Source: Phycisphaerae bacterium (GTDB taxonomy: Bacteria > Planctomycetota > Phycisphaerae > UBA1845). From it: 64,000 bases of DNA. A model generated the notes under the pieces. That model saw only the letters and a program-made list of their open reading frames with translations. It ran no database searches and was not told the DNA's origin. The first letter of the stretch is position 1. Each line of letters opens with the position of its first letter. The stretch spans positions 1 to 64,000 of the forward strand of contig JAJDDT010000097.1 of NCBI GenBank assembly GCA_029260165.1, written 5' to 3'. Shown piece by piece: positions 36,407 through 44,923 of the stretch. The position numbers were made by a program, and so were the translations under genes.

Positions 36407-36871
36407 CTACTTTGCTTTGCCGACGTGTTTTTCCATGGACAACGTTTTGGTCACGATCATCCATTTTCCGTCCGACTTCAGCAGGGTCAGGAAATCGGTG
36501 TAGGTGTTTTGGGGAAACCTGATTGTTGCCTTGACCGAGGCGGCGGTTCCGACGACGTCGACGGCGACGATTTTCATTTCCGGATTCATTTTGGCGGTCA
36601 CGTCGGGCGGGAGCATTTTGAGGCCTTTGTACCATTTGGACACGTTGTATTTCTCGATTTTCCCTCGATCGTCGATCCGAAAAATGTCGCAATCGGGATG
36701 AAACGATTTTGCAAGCATGTCGAAATCGGTCTTGACGAACCCCTTGAAATAGCCATCCACGACGGAGCGAACGGCTTTTCCGTCGTCACTGCCTGTCCCG
36801 GTTATTGGTTGGGCAAGCACGATCGCGGCTGGCACGACCAACATCAAACTCACCCATCGTCGAATCTTCAC
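36407..36871 (-). CDS. Exported NTF2-like (lumazine-binding/SnoaL-type) protein
   Basis: A 154-residue protein with a signal peptide (RRWVSLMLVVPAAIVLAQP) and one NTF2-like alpha+beta cone: AVRSVVDGYFKGFVKTDFDML, SFHPDCDIFRID, VDVVGTAASVKATIRFP and DGKWMIVTKTLS. This matches the putative lumazine-binding group, whose ligands are seldom known. GTG 36871 has AAGGAGG five bases upstream and is preferred over ATG 36886, which overlaps that site. It lies 67 bases after the aminotransferase gene on the same strand, but shows no clear metabolic link to it. Confidence 0.75.
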   Translation of the reverse strand: MKIRRWVSLMLVVPAAIVLAQPITGTGSDDGKAVRSVVDGYFKGFVKTDFDMLAKSFHPDCDIFRIDDRGKIEKYNVSKWYKGLKMLPPDVTAKMNPEMKIVAVDVVGTAASVKATIRFPQNTYTDFLTLLKSDGKWMIVTKTLSMEKHVGKAK

Positions 36872-36938
36872 GGTGTCCTCCTTCATGGTTGTCTTCGCGT
36901 TTTCAAACGGACAGCCCGCCGCTTGCGGGTCGGTGGAA

Positions 36939-38318
36939 CTATTGTCCGGAAACTGCTTCTGAAAGGCAAATGTCCACGCAATCGGCGAGAAAATCACAAT
37001 CGTCTCTGGTCAGACACATCGGTGGCTTGATCCGAATCACATTGCCATACAAGCCACCCTTGCCCAGCAGCAGCCCGCGCTTCTTGGCGTTTTCCACCAC
37101 GTTGGCGGTCTCTGCGACGGCAGGCTCTTTGCTCACTCGATCTTTCACCAGTTCGACGCCGAGCATCAGTCCCATCCCGCGGACCTCGCCGATCAGGGTA
37201 TGTTTGTCCATCAGGGCGGTCAGCTTGTCCTTCAAATATCCGCCAACCTCTTTCGCATTCTGTTGAATTTTTTCCTCGTCGATGATTTCCAACACGCTCA
37301 ACCCCTGAAGCACCGATACCGGATTTCCACCAAACGTGTTGAAATGCAGGCGTTTGGCCATGTGTTTGCCGATTTCCGGTCGGGTTGTGCACGCCCCCAG
37401 CGGTGCGCCATTTCCAATTCCCTTGGCCATCGTCACCATGTCGGGCACGACGCCCCAATTCTCAAATCCCCAGTAGTGGTCGCCGGTTCTGCCGAACCCG
37501 GTTTGTACCTCGTCGGCGATACACAGCCCGCCATATTTGCGAACGATGTCGTACACGATTCCGAAATACTCCGGTGGTGGGGTTACCGTGCCGCCCACGC
37601 CCTGAATGGGTTCGGCGATCATGGCTGCGATCTCGCCGCTGGTTTCGTATCGAATCACATCCTCGACGCTCTTGGCGCACTTCAAATCGCAGGATGGATA
37701 CTCGAGACCAAACGGGCATCGATAACAATAGGCCGGCGGAAGATGTTTGATGCCCGGGGCACTCATCACGGGATACTTCCACGTTCCGACGGCGGTCAAA
37801 CTCATGGCCTGATGCGACCCGCCGTGATAGCCGTTGCGAAGGGTTAGCACATCATGACGTCCGGTGTGCAGCCTCGCCATGTGGATGGCCAACTCATTTG
37901 AATCGGTCCCTGCGTTGGTTACATAGGTCGATTTCAGATTGCTTCCGTCGGGCATCCTCTCGGCGAGCGCTTTGCAAAATTCGATCACGTTGGGGTGGAG
38001 GTAAATCGTCGTGGTGTGGACGAGCTTTCCCACCTGCTCGCGTACGCGCTCGGTGATCTTCGGATGACAATGCCCGACGGACACCGTCACGATGCCGGCA
38101 ATTGCATCCAGATATTGCTTGCCCTTTTCGTCCCACAGATATTGCATGTGCCCTTCAACGATCGCGATGGGATCCTTGTAGTACATCAGCATGCCGGGGT
38201 TTACATATTCCCTGCGTAATGCGAGCATCTCGTCGCGCGACGGTCCGTCGTAGGCGACCGGCTTGTGATCACACACGGGCAGGGGTATTCGCTTTTCACT
38301 TGTTCCGGTCGATGACAT
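36939..38318 (-). CDS. Class III aminotransferase, AGXT2/beta-alanine aminotransferase-like
   Basis: A PLP enzyme of about 459 residues. YLDAIAGIVTVSVGHCHPKI is the typical entry; TNAGTDSNELAIHMAR binds the cofactor phosphate, CIADEVQTGFGRTGDHYWGF holds the Asp that contacts the pyridine nitrogen, and MAKGIGNGAPLGA carries the Schiff-base Lys. Overall it looks like alanine-glyoxylate aminotransferase 2, which also accepts beta-alanine and beta-aminoisobutyrate. With the ureidopropionase and permease genes upstream, transamination of beta-alanine to malonate semialdehyde is the likely role. ATG 38324 overlaps the permease stop but abuts AAGGAGGG; ATG 38318 has six-base spacing and is preferred. 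Confidence 0.85.
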   Translation of the reverse strand: MSSTGTSEKRIPLPVCDHKPVAYDGPSRDEMLALRREYVNPGMLMYYKDPIAIVEGHMQYLWDEKGKQYLDAIAGIVTVSVGHCHPKITERVREQVGKLVHTTTIYLHPNVIEFCKALAERMPDGSNLKSTYVTNAGTDSNELAIHMARLHTGRHDVLTLRNGYHGGSHQAMSLTAVGTWKYPVMSAPGIKHLPPAYCYRCPFGLEYPSCDLKCAKSVEDVIRYETSGEIAAMIAEPIQGVGGTVTPPPEYFGIVYDIVRKYGGLCIADEVQTGFGRTGDHYWGFENWGVVPDMVTMAKGIGNGAPLGACTTRPEIGKHMAKRLHFNTFGGNPVSVLQGLSVLEIIDEEKIQQNAKEVGGYLKDKLTALMDKHTLIGEVRGMGLMLGVELVKDRVSKEPAVAETANVVENAKKRGLLLGKGGLYGNVIRIKPPMCLTRDDCDFLADCVDICLSEAVSGQ

Positions 38319-38320
38319 TG

Positions 38321-39787
38321 TCATCCCTCCTTCGTTGCATGATCCTCATGTATAAACGGTGCTTCAGGCTCACCGGCATGTTCCGTTGACAAACCACGTT
38401 CGGCGGGCGTCCCCGCAATCACATTATCCAACACAATTCCAATCAACGCAGCCACCGCCATCCCTGTCCTGCCGACCGAATCGATCGTTGTTCTCAATCC
38501 TTCCGGTAACCCATCCAGCAAGGCTGCTGCTCCGGGGGTGTAGGTTGTGTAGCCTTCAAAATAGGCGGGCACTGACAATCCCATGAACAAGCTGAAACCT
38601 GCGATGAACAGATTCCGATCGCTCGACAGGTCCGCCTTGGCGAGCTGTTGAATTCCGACGGCGGCGATCAGGCCGAACAATGCACAATACAACCCGCCGA
38701 CGACAGGTCCGGGTATCGTGGCTGCGAACGCTCCGAATTTCGCAAAAATCCCCAGCAGGACCAGCAACACACCCGCTACCTGCACGACGTATCGAGAGGC
38801 GACCTTGGTCAACCCCACCAGTCCGATATTTTCCGAATAGGACGTTGAACTGAAACCTCCCAACATCCCCGTCAGCAAACAACCAATTCCCTCGCAACCA
38901 ATTCCCCGGGAAATTTGCTTTTCAGTCGGCTCGCCACCACCAGCCATGTACGAACATGCGTGGTAATCCCCAAACGACTCGATCATCGACGCCAGGAACC
39001 CCGCGAACACAGCCACGATGAACCCCATTTTGAACGTCGGTACGCCCCAGGGCAGGATCAGTTCGGCTGGATTTGCCCTTAACCATGGTGACGATTTGAC
39101 GCTCTCCAGACTTACAAATGAAGGATGTCCCTTTTCAAACACGCCCATCCACGAACAGAATCCCGCGACCGCACAGGCCACCACCACGGCGGACAGGATT
39201 GGAAAAATCCGAAAAAACCGGGACCGTCGGGACAGCACGAGTGAAAACACAATCACCAGCAGTATCGTCAGCCCTGAGATGGGCCAGTGTGTTCCCGCCT
39301 TGGGCGCCCCGTGCTGAAACAACGCCAACCCGATCAGCATGATGACCGGTCCGATCACGACGGGCGACAGGAATCGTCGCAAATATCCCATCAATCCCGA
39401 AAACCCGATCACGATCTCAATCACGGCCCCGACGATGATCGACCCTGCGATCATCGCCATCATCCCGGCTGGGTCGAGACCGTTTTCCTTTCCAAAACCA
39501 ATGATCGCGATGAAGGCTGCCAGGAACGAAAAGGACACCCCCTGGATAATCGGCAGCCGCGATCCGAACGTCGCCTGCACAATCGTCGCCAACCCGGAAC
39601 ACAACATCACGGAACTGATCAGGGTCGCAATCTGCTCCGGCGACATGCCCATCATCGGACCGAGCAACAACGGCACCGCGACGGTTGAACCAAACATTGT
39701 CAGCACATGCTGCAGCGCAAGTATGACCGCCTTGCCCAGCGGTGGCCTGCTGTCCAACGGATACAAAATGTCCGACGCTTTCGCCAT
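38321..39787 (-). CDS. NCS2 family uracil/xanthine permease
   Basis: A 488-residue membrane transporter with about 12-14 hydrophobic helices. ILALQHVLTMFGSTVAVPLLLG is the NCS2 first helix with its QH pair, and FAGFLASMIESFGDYHACSYM carries the Glu that binds the nucleobase. GCLLTGMLGGFSSTSYSENIGL is the NCS2 signature helix 10. These transporters import uracil, xanthine or uric acid with protons. Between a beta-ureidopropionase and a beta-alanine aminotransferase gene, uracil is the best guess. Its stop overlaps the aminotransferase start region, so the two are coupled. Confidence 0.87.
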   Translation of the reverse strand: MAKASDILYPLDSRPPLGKAVILALQHVLTMFGSTVAVPLLLGPMMGMSPEQIATLISSVMLCSGLATIVQATFGSRLPIIQGVSFSFLAAFIAIIGFGKENGLDPAGMMAMIAGSIIVGAVIEIVIGFSGLMGYLRRFLSPVVIGPVIMLIGLALFQHGAPKAGTHWPISGLTILLVIVFSLVLSRRSRFFRIFPILSAVVVACAVAGFCSWMGVFEKGHPSFVSLESVKSSPWLRANPAELILPWGVPTFKMGFIVAVFAGFLASMIESFGDYHACSYMAGGGEPTEKQISRGIGCEGIGCLLTGMLGGFSSTSYSENIGLVGLTKVASRYVVQVAGVLLVLLGIFAKFGAFAATIPGPVVGGLYCALFGLIAAVGIQQLAKADLSSDRNLFIAGFSLFMGLSVPAYFEGYTTYTPGAAALLDGLPEGLRTTIDSVGRTGMAVAALIGIVLDNVIAGTPAERGLSTEHAGEPEAPFIHEDHATKEG

Positions 39788-39802
39788 CAACCCGGACGCC
39801 CG

Positions 39803-40672
39803 CTATTCTGCCACGATTTCTTCATACGCGTCGGGTCTGCGATCACGGAAGAATTGCCATGTATTGCGTACCTCGCGAATCAAATCCAGATTCATGTCCG
39901 TCACGACGATCGCGTCCTCGTCGCGAGACCCTTCCGCGACGATCTTCCCGCGTGGATCGCAAAAATAGCTCGTTCCGTAGAAATGGCCTATGTTCCACGG
40001 TGCCTCGGTCCCCGGGCGATTGATCGCACCCACATAATACTGGTTGGCCACGGCGTGTGCGGGCTGTTCCAGTTTCCATAAATACTCGCTCAACCCGGCC
40101 ACTGTGGCTGACGGGTTGAACAATATCTCCGCGCCGTTCAGTCCCAGACAGCGCGCGCCTTCGGGGAAATGGCGATCGTAGCAGATATAGACGGCCACCT
40201 TTCCAACACGCGTGTTAAACACCGGGTACCCGGTGTTGCCCGGGCGAAAATAAAACTTCTCCCAGAATCCCGGTGCGCAGTGCGGAATATGCGTTTTGCG
40301 ATACTTGCCAAGGTAGGTTCCATCCGCGTCGATGACGGCGGCGGTGTTGTAGTAGACGCCTGTCATGTCCTCCTCGTAAACAGGAATGACCATGACCATC
40401 TCGTGTTTTTTGGCCAGCTCGCACATCAACTGCGTCGTCGGACCGTCGGGCACGCGTTCGGTCAGCGAGTACCACTTCGCATCCTGCTCTGCACAGAAAT
40501 AGGGTCCATAGAAAAGCTCCTGCAGACAGATCACCTGCACGCCCTGATTCGCGGCGTCTGCGATCATGGCTACATGCTTGTCGATCATCGACTTCTTGAT
40601 CTTTTCCACCGGCGACGTCGCAGGCTCGCACAACGTCGCCTGAATCAATCCACCCCGCACGATCCGGTCCAT
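39803..40672 (-). CDS. Carbon-nitrogen hydrolase, probable beta-ureidopropionase
   Basis: A 289-residue nitrilase-superfamily amidase. The triad is Glu52 (CLQELFYGPYFCAEQD), Lys126 (LGKYRKTHIPH) and Cys164 (VAVYICYDRHFPE). HCAPGFWEKFYFRPG and INRPGTEAPWNIGHFYG resemble N-carbamoyl-beta-alanine amidohydrolases, which turn ureidopropionate into beta-alanine, CO2 and ammonia; N-carbamoylputrescine amidase is the main alternative. AAGGAG lies seven bases before ATG 40672; the frame extends to 40726. First gene of a three-gene operon with the NCS2 permease and class III aminotransferase. Dihydropyrimidine dehydrogenase and dihydropyrimidinase are not in the window. Confidence 0.82.
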   Translation of the reverse strand: MDRIVRGGLIQATLCEPATSPVEKIKKSMIDKHVAMIADAANQGVQVICLQELFYGPYFCAEQDAKWYSLTERVPDGPTTQLMCELAKKHEMVMVIPVYEEDMTGVYYNTAAVIDADGTYLGKYRKTHIPHCAPGFWEKFYFRPGNTGYPVFNTRVGKVAVYICYDRHFPEGARCLGLNGAEILFNPSATVAGLSEYLWKLEQPAHAVANQYYVGAINRPGTEAPWNIGHFYGTSYFCDPRGKIVAEGSRDEDAIVVTDMNLDLIREVRNTWQFFRDRRPDAYEEIVAE

Positions 40673-41068
40673 GCCAAACTCCTTCGCAGCTATGCAAAAC
40701 CCGACAAATTCCAAGCGCACCAGCATAACCCAACCAACCCATCAGGCAATAAGAGCCTTCTCCGGGGCGGGTGCGAGCCACCCGGTCGAGCGTGATGATT
40801 CGACTCCCCCAGGAAGCTTCCCGCTGAAGCGATGGGCCACCCACCCGGCGCCCCTTTTGGGGCGACGGCGCGATTTCAAACGGACATCGTTTCGCGTTCC
40901 CGTCACCCACAAGGGGTGACGCTACAGAACAGGCACCCGGCCACGCGGTCGTTTCGGTTTGGGGGTGGTGCGGAATGGTACTGCAATTTAAGCTTTCCGC
41001 TGGTGGGCGGTGTTGGTCATTGTTGATGCCCCGGGGTTTTCGCGTTTATTGAGATGGGAGGTGCACAG
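40673..41068. other. Intergenic region between the divergent hydrolase genes
   Basis: A 396-base divergent gap, much of it repeat DNA at 40797-40926. It must contain promoters for both sides, but no clear boxes were seen. No small gene was found. Confidence 0.4.
40797..40926. repeat. Composite of family B, a GC hairpin and family A
   Basis: 40797-40843 is a family B element with an enlarged variable stem (CAGGAAGCTTCCCGCTG). 40847-40869 is a hairpin GGCGCCCCTTTTGGGGCGAC. 40901-40926 is a family A hairpin CGTCACCCACAAGGGGTGACG plus CTACA. The order B then A also occurs at 4451-4518. Confidence 0.7.
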
Positions 41069-42361
41069 ATGGCGGTGATGCAGAATCCGGTGATTGTTGT
41101 TCCGGGGATTATGGGGACGACGTTGCATGACGCGTATCCGCTGAAGACGGTGGATTTGTGGACGATGGTGTTGCACAAGGATTATGGTCGGGTGTCGATG
41201 CATCCGGATAATTTGAAGTATGAGGCGGTGGAGCCTGCGCGGGTTTATGCGGGTCGGTTGTTCTCGATTTACAACGATCTGGTTGAGGCATTGCGTCATG
41301 ACTTAAGCGAGCGTGCTGATGAGCCTACGCCGGTGTTTGCGTTTCCGTATGATTGGCGTCGTGATGTTCATGAGACGGGAAAGGAGTTGGCGGGGTTTGT
41401 GGAGGAGGTTTTGGCGCGGACGAAACTGCTGCGACATTATTCGGGTTTTGAGAAGGTGAACAAGGTTGATCTTGTCGGGCATTCGATGGGGGGGATGGTG
41501 ATTTGCGAGTATCTGGATCAGTTTGGGGACAGGAAACGTGTGGGGAAGGTGGCGACGATGGGGACGCCTTATCTAGGTTCGATGGAGGCGGTGGTGAAGT
41601 TGACGACGGGGTTGGGGAATTTGTCGGGTGAGCGTCCGAGTGAGCGGGAGCGGGAGACGGCGCGATCGACGCCCGCGGTTTATCAACTGTTGCCTTCCTA
41701 TGACCTTGCTGCCTACAGGACGAAGGAAGGTATGGATATGGCGGTCAGTTTGTTTGATGTGAAGAACTGGCAGCCGAGCATTCTGGAGAGTCTGGCGGAG
41801 TATGTACGATTGCATTCGGTGGAGGTGATTCGGTCGAAGAAGGGTCGGTTGAAACGGGCGGGGGAGATTTTGTCGGGACTGTTGTCGGTTGCGAAGAATC
41901 ATCGTGGGCGTGTGAACAGTCTGAAACTTGCGAAGGGGAAAAACGGGTTGTCGAACGGGGATTGGTTGGCGGTGGTGGGTGTTGGTGAGCCGACGCGTCA
42001 GGAGGTGCAGGTAAAGACGGTTGGCAGGCGGATTCGGTTTGACATTGGGGATGATCCCACGGTGGATGATGAGGCGTTGAGTGGTGACGGGACGGTGCCG
42101 TTGCGTGGTGCGCTTCCGCCTTTTTTGGGGCAGGAGAAAGTGGTGGCGGTGGATCGTGGCGGGTTTGGGATGTTTGAGGTCGGGGACAGGTTGTTGCTGC
42201 GTGCGGCGGGGTTGCATGCGATGTTGCCGACGATGAACCTGGTGCAGCGGCTGGTAATCGGTCACTTGCGGAAGCGATTTCGTCCGAGTCTCAAGGGTGC
42301 CCGACCTGTGCCCGGGGTGACGAGGAAGAAGTGGTCGCCGCCGATTTCGGGGTTGGGGTGA
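41069..42361 (+). CDS. Alpha/beta hydrolase of the LCAT (lecithin:cholesterol acyltransferase) type
   Basis: A 430-residue Ser hydrolase. VIVVPGIMGTTLHD is the LCAT oxyanion-region opening, FPYDWRRDVHETG the following lid region, and NKVDLVGHSMGGMVICEYL the nucleophile elbow with Ser139. MGTPYLGSMEAV follows as in phospholipid acyltransferases and esterases. The acid is likely in LSGDGTVPLRG and the His in AAGLHAMLP. No signal peptide is seen, so it should act inside the cell on lipids or acyl esters. ATG 41069 sits six bases after GGGAGG; the upstream ATG 41054 contains that site. The coding strand is markedly G- and T-rich. Confidence 0.77.
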   Translation: MAVMQNPVIVVPGIMGTTLHDAYPLKTVDLWTMVLHKDYGRVSMHPDNLKYEAVEPARVYAGRLFSIYNDLVEALRHDLSERADEPTPVFAFPYDWRRDVHETGKELAGFVEEVLARTKLLRHYSGFEKVNKVDLVGHSMGGMVICEYLDQFGDRKRVGKVATMGTPYLGSMEAVVKLTTGLGNLSGERPSERERETARSTPAVYQLLPSYDLAAYRTKEGMDMAVSLFDVKNWQPSILESLAEYVRLHSVEVIRSKKGRLKRAGEILSGLLSVAKNHRGRVNSLKLAKGKNGLSNGDWLAVVGVGEPTRQEVQVKTVGRRIRFDIGDDPTVDDEALSGDGTVPLRGALPPFLGQEKVVAVDRGGFGMFEVGDRLLLRAAGLHAMLPTMNLVQRLVIGHLRKRFRPSLKGARPVPGVTRKKWSPPISGLG

Positions 42362-42435
42362 TGGTGTGGTATGCGGGTGGCGGGACGTTCAGCCTCGGCA
42401 GGTGACAGGCCGACGGTGGTCGCCGGCGCGGTGTG

Positions 42436-43824
42436 CTACATGACCGAGAAGTAGTTTTCGATGGCTGCGTCGAGATTTTCCCTTGTCGCGGTGGTGGGGT
42501 TCCCGTGGTACATGGCGGTGTTGCGTATCTGCAGGAGGATGTCCCGCGGCTGGCAGCAGCGGAAGGGTCGGTCGATGGCTTTGTAGTGGTGCTCGACGAG
42601 GTAGTCGAGCGATTCCTGGTCGATATCGACGCCGACGATCGGGCTCATGATCTTGAACAGTTTTCGGAATTCTTCCTCGGTCGGATCAATCACGTTGATT
42701 TTGTATGGGATTCGGCGGAGGAAGGCTTCGTCGACGAGGTCTTTGGGCTCGAGATTGGTTGAGAAAATGATGAGCTGGTCAAACGGCATCTGGATTTTCT
42801 TGCCGTTGGCGAGCGTCAGGAAATCGTATCGCTTTTCGAGCGGGACAATCCATCGGTTGAGCAATTCGAGTGGTTCCATGCGTTGTCGGCCGAAGTCGTC
42901 GATGACGAGGGTGCCTGTGTTGCTGCGGAGCTGGAGAGAAGGTTCGGTGATTTTCGTCTGGTGGTTGTAAATGAGATCGAGTGCGTCCATGGTCAATTCA
43001 CCACCTGCGACGATGGTTGGTCGTTCGATTTCGATCCAGCGGGCGTCCATGACGGTTGATTTTTGCGAGGCGTTTTTCGGTTTTTTGATGGCGACGTGGT
43101 TTTCCGGGTCGTAGAACGTGATGAGTTCGCCGCCGACGGTGATGGCGTATGGGACCCAGACGTTGCCGCCGAAGCTGGCGGTGATGCGTTCGGCGATGCT
43201 GGTTTTTCCGTTGCCGGGATAGCCGTAGAGGAACAAGCCTCTGCCGGAATTGATGGCGGGTCCGAGTCGTTTGAACATGGTTTCGTTGATCAGGAGGTCG
43301 CTGAAGGCGCGTTTGAGGTCTTCGAGCTGCGGCTTTTCCCTGGTGATGCTCTGGGCGTCGACGGAGGCAATGTAGTCTTCGAGGGTGACAGGGGATTTTC
43401 CGGTGTAGGCGCATTCGTTCACATAGCCTCGTGCGCGGGATCTGCCCTCCTCGGTCAGGGCGTATTCGAAATCCCCCATGGCGGTACTGTCTTTGTAGAA
43501 GACGAACTGTCGTGATTTGAGTTGGCTGAGGAGTTCGATGATCGGTTTTGGAGGCAGGCCTACTGCGGTTGCGATGTCACGACCCGGTGCCTGGCCGACG
43601 GAAAGCAGGTATTTGAACACGAGGGCTTCGACCATGGTGTCGGTGAGGCCTGTCTGGTCGATCGATTCGATGGGGGGTGGCCTGAAGGAGCCGTCGTCGA
43701 TGGACGGCTCGGATTCGACAATCCGGGGGATCTCCGGTTCGACCTCGGGGGTGTGTTTTGAGCTGAGTTCCTTCTTGAGGGCGTTTTTGAGCGCGGCCAG
43801 ATTGGGTTTCTTGGCGGAGATCAT
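42436..43824 (-). CDS. AAA ATPase with N-terminal winged-helix-like domain
   Basis: A 462-residue protein. After a charged N-terminus there is a helical domain (GLTDTMVEALVFKYLLSVG, RDIATAVGLPPKPIIELLSQL, ALTEEGRSRARGYV) that reads as a winged helix. The AAA module has Walker A LYGYPGNGKTS, Walker B TLVIDDFGRQ and sensor FSTNLEPKDLVDEAFLRRI. Walker B has Asp-Asp instead of Asp-Glu. The C-terminal lid (FRCCQPRDILLQIRN) resembles ORC/Cdc6-like or magnesium-chelatase-like lids. Proteins of this build are common in planctomycetes and lack an assigned role; a motor for DNA or for secretion-pilus complexes is possible. Start: AAGGA lies nine bases before ATG 43824 but touches ATG 43833. Confidence 0.7.
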   Translation of the reverse strand: MISAKKPNLAALKNALKKELSSKHTPEVEPEIPRIVESEPSIDDGSFRPPPIESIDQTGLTDTMVEALVFKYLLSVGQAPGRDIATAVGLPPKPIIELLSQLKSRQFVFYKDSTAMGDFEYALTEEGRSRARGYVNECAYTGKSPVTLEDYIASVDAQSITREKPQLEDLKRAFSDLLINETMFKRLGPAINSGRGLFLYGYPGNGKTSIAERITASFGGNVWVPYAITVGGELITFYDPENHVAIKKPKNASQKSTVMDARWIEIERPTIVAGGELTMDALDLIYNHQTKITEPSLQLRSNTGTLVIDDFGRQRMEPLELLNRWIVPLEKRYDFLTLANGKKIQMPFDQLIIFSTNLEPKDLVDEAFLRRIPYKINVIDPTEEEFRKLFKIMSPIVGVDIDQESLDYLVEHHYKAIDRPFRCCQPRDILLQIRNTAMYHGNPTTATRENLDAAIENYFSVM

Positions 43825-44077
43825 CGCTGTCATTCCTTGATTTGGACCGTTATGCTCGGCGGCACCGGGTCCACCGCTGTCATGCGTATCGGCTATGGAG
43901 AACGTACGATTTGGTGGCGGTTTCGGGTGTCTACTGGTCCGACGGTTTTATCGTCGTTTTTTCGGACGGCTTGTCGAATGGCGGCGTTGGTGATAAAAGT
44001 CCGGGGGGTATTAGCGGACGATTGGAATCAGGGGCAGGTGCGGACCTGCCTGTTGGGTGGGCGATGGAATTTTATCC

Positions 44078-44848
44078 ATGGTGAGTAAGGAAGTGATCAA
44101 AAAAGAAACGCCGCAGCCGGGGTCGACATCGGGTCCTGTCGCGGGTGCTGCGCCTGCTGCTGGTACGGCCCCTGTTGCGGGTACTGCTCCTGCTGCGGGT
44201 GCCGCTCCGGTCAAGCGTGGTCCTGGTGCCAAGGAAATTCCACCGATGGAGTGGAAGCTTATCGGGATGTCCGCGGGGACGCCGGTGGTTCTCCTGAAGT
44301 GCATCGATCGGGAAGACGCGGAGGCGCAGATGAAGCGTCTCGAGACAGAGTGCTACTACGACGAATTGCAGATTTTCGCGATTGATGCGCCGGTAAGGAT
44401 GTCTGCGGTTCAGGCGAAGGAACGTCAGAAGCTGTTTGACACGGCGTTTGCGGAGAAGCCCGCCCCCAAAAAACCAAAGACCGGCAAGAAAGCAAAGACA
44501 GCTGAGCAACCGATGGTGATCGTCGCCAAGGCGAAAACACCACGAGGCAAAAAGGTGGAAGAGGTCGAGGCCACTGCGAAGTCGGGTGCGAAAGCGACCA
44601 AAAAGGAAGCCGCGTCGAAGAAGACCGCCAAGCCCAAAACGTCAAAGGCCAGGTCGTCGAAATCGACCCCGACCAAAGCCAAAGCTGCCCCCAAGGCAAA
44701 AGTAAAGGCAAAGGCAAAGGCAAAGGCAAAACCGAAAGCGGCGGCAACGGCCAAAAAGAAGGCGAAAGCCGGGAAAACAGCGAAGAAGGCTGCTTCAAGA
44801 GCCACCAAAGCGAAAAAAGTCGGCAGGAAATCGAAGAAGAAAAAGTAG
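44078..44848 (+). CDS. Histone H1-like protein with Lys/Ala-rich tail
   Basis: A 256-residue protein in three parts: a Pro/Ala-rich opening with PVAGAAPAAGTAPVAG repeats, a small globular part of about 70 residues (WKLIGMSAGTPVVLLKCIDR, AEAQMKRLETECYYDELQIF), and a C-terminal half made almost only of Lys, Ala, Pro, Thr and Ser (KAKVKAKAKAKAKPKAAA). The tail is like eukaryotic H1 and bacterial H1-like DNA-binding proteins and should coat DNA or RNA. The globular part is not the H1 winged helix. I chose ATG 44078 over a GTG at 44057 because the latter adds only seven poor residues. The tail-coding DNA is a near-repeat of AAGGCAAAG units and could expand or contract. Confidence 0.72.
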   Translation: MVSKEVIKKETPQPGSTSGPVAGAAPAAGTAPVAGTAPAAGAAPVKRGPGAKEIPPMEWKLIGMSAGTPVVLLKCIDREDAEAQMKRLETECYYDELQIFAIDAPVRMSAVQAKERQKLFDTAFAEKPAPKKPKTGKKAKTAEQPMVIVAKAKTPRGKKVEEVEATAKSGAKATKKEAASKKTAKPKTSKARSSKSTPTKAKAAPKAKVKAKAKAKAKPKAAATAKKKAKAGKTAKKAASRATKAKKVGRKSKKKK

Positions 44849-44923
44849 AACGCGGCGCAATTCAGCAGCCGCGTCCCCATGCCTCCAATGAGTTGAATCC
44901 ATCCGACGGAGATCGACCACATC

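Noticed and set aside
43837..44088. 83-codon plus-strand frame between the AAA ATPase and H1-like genes
   Set aside because: No ribosome site, no domain, and it overlaps the start of the H1-like gene in another frame.
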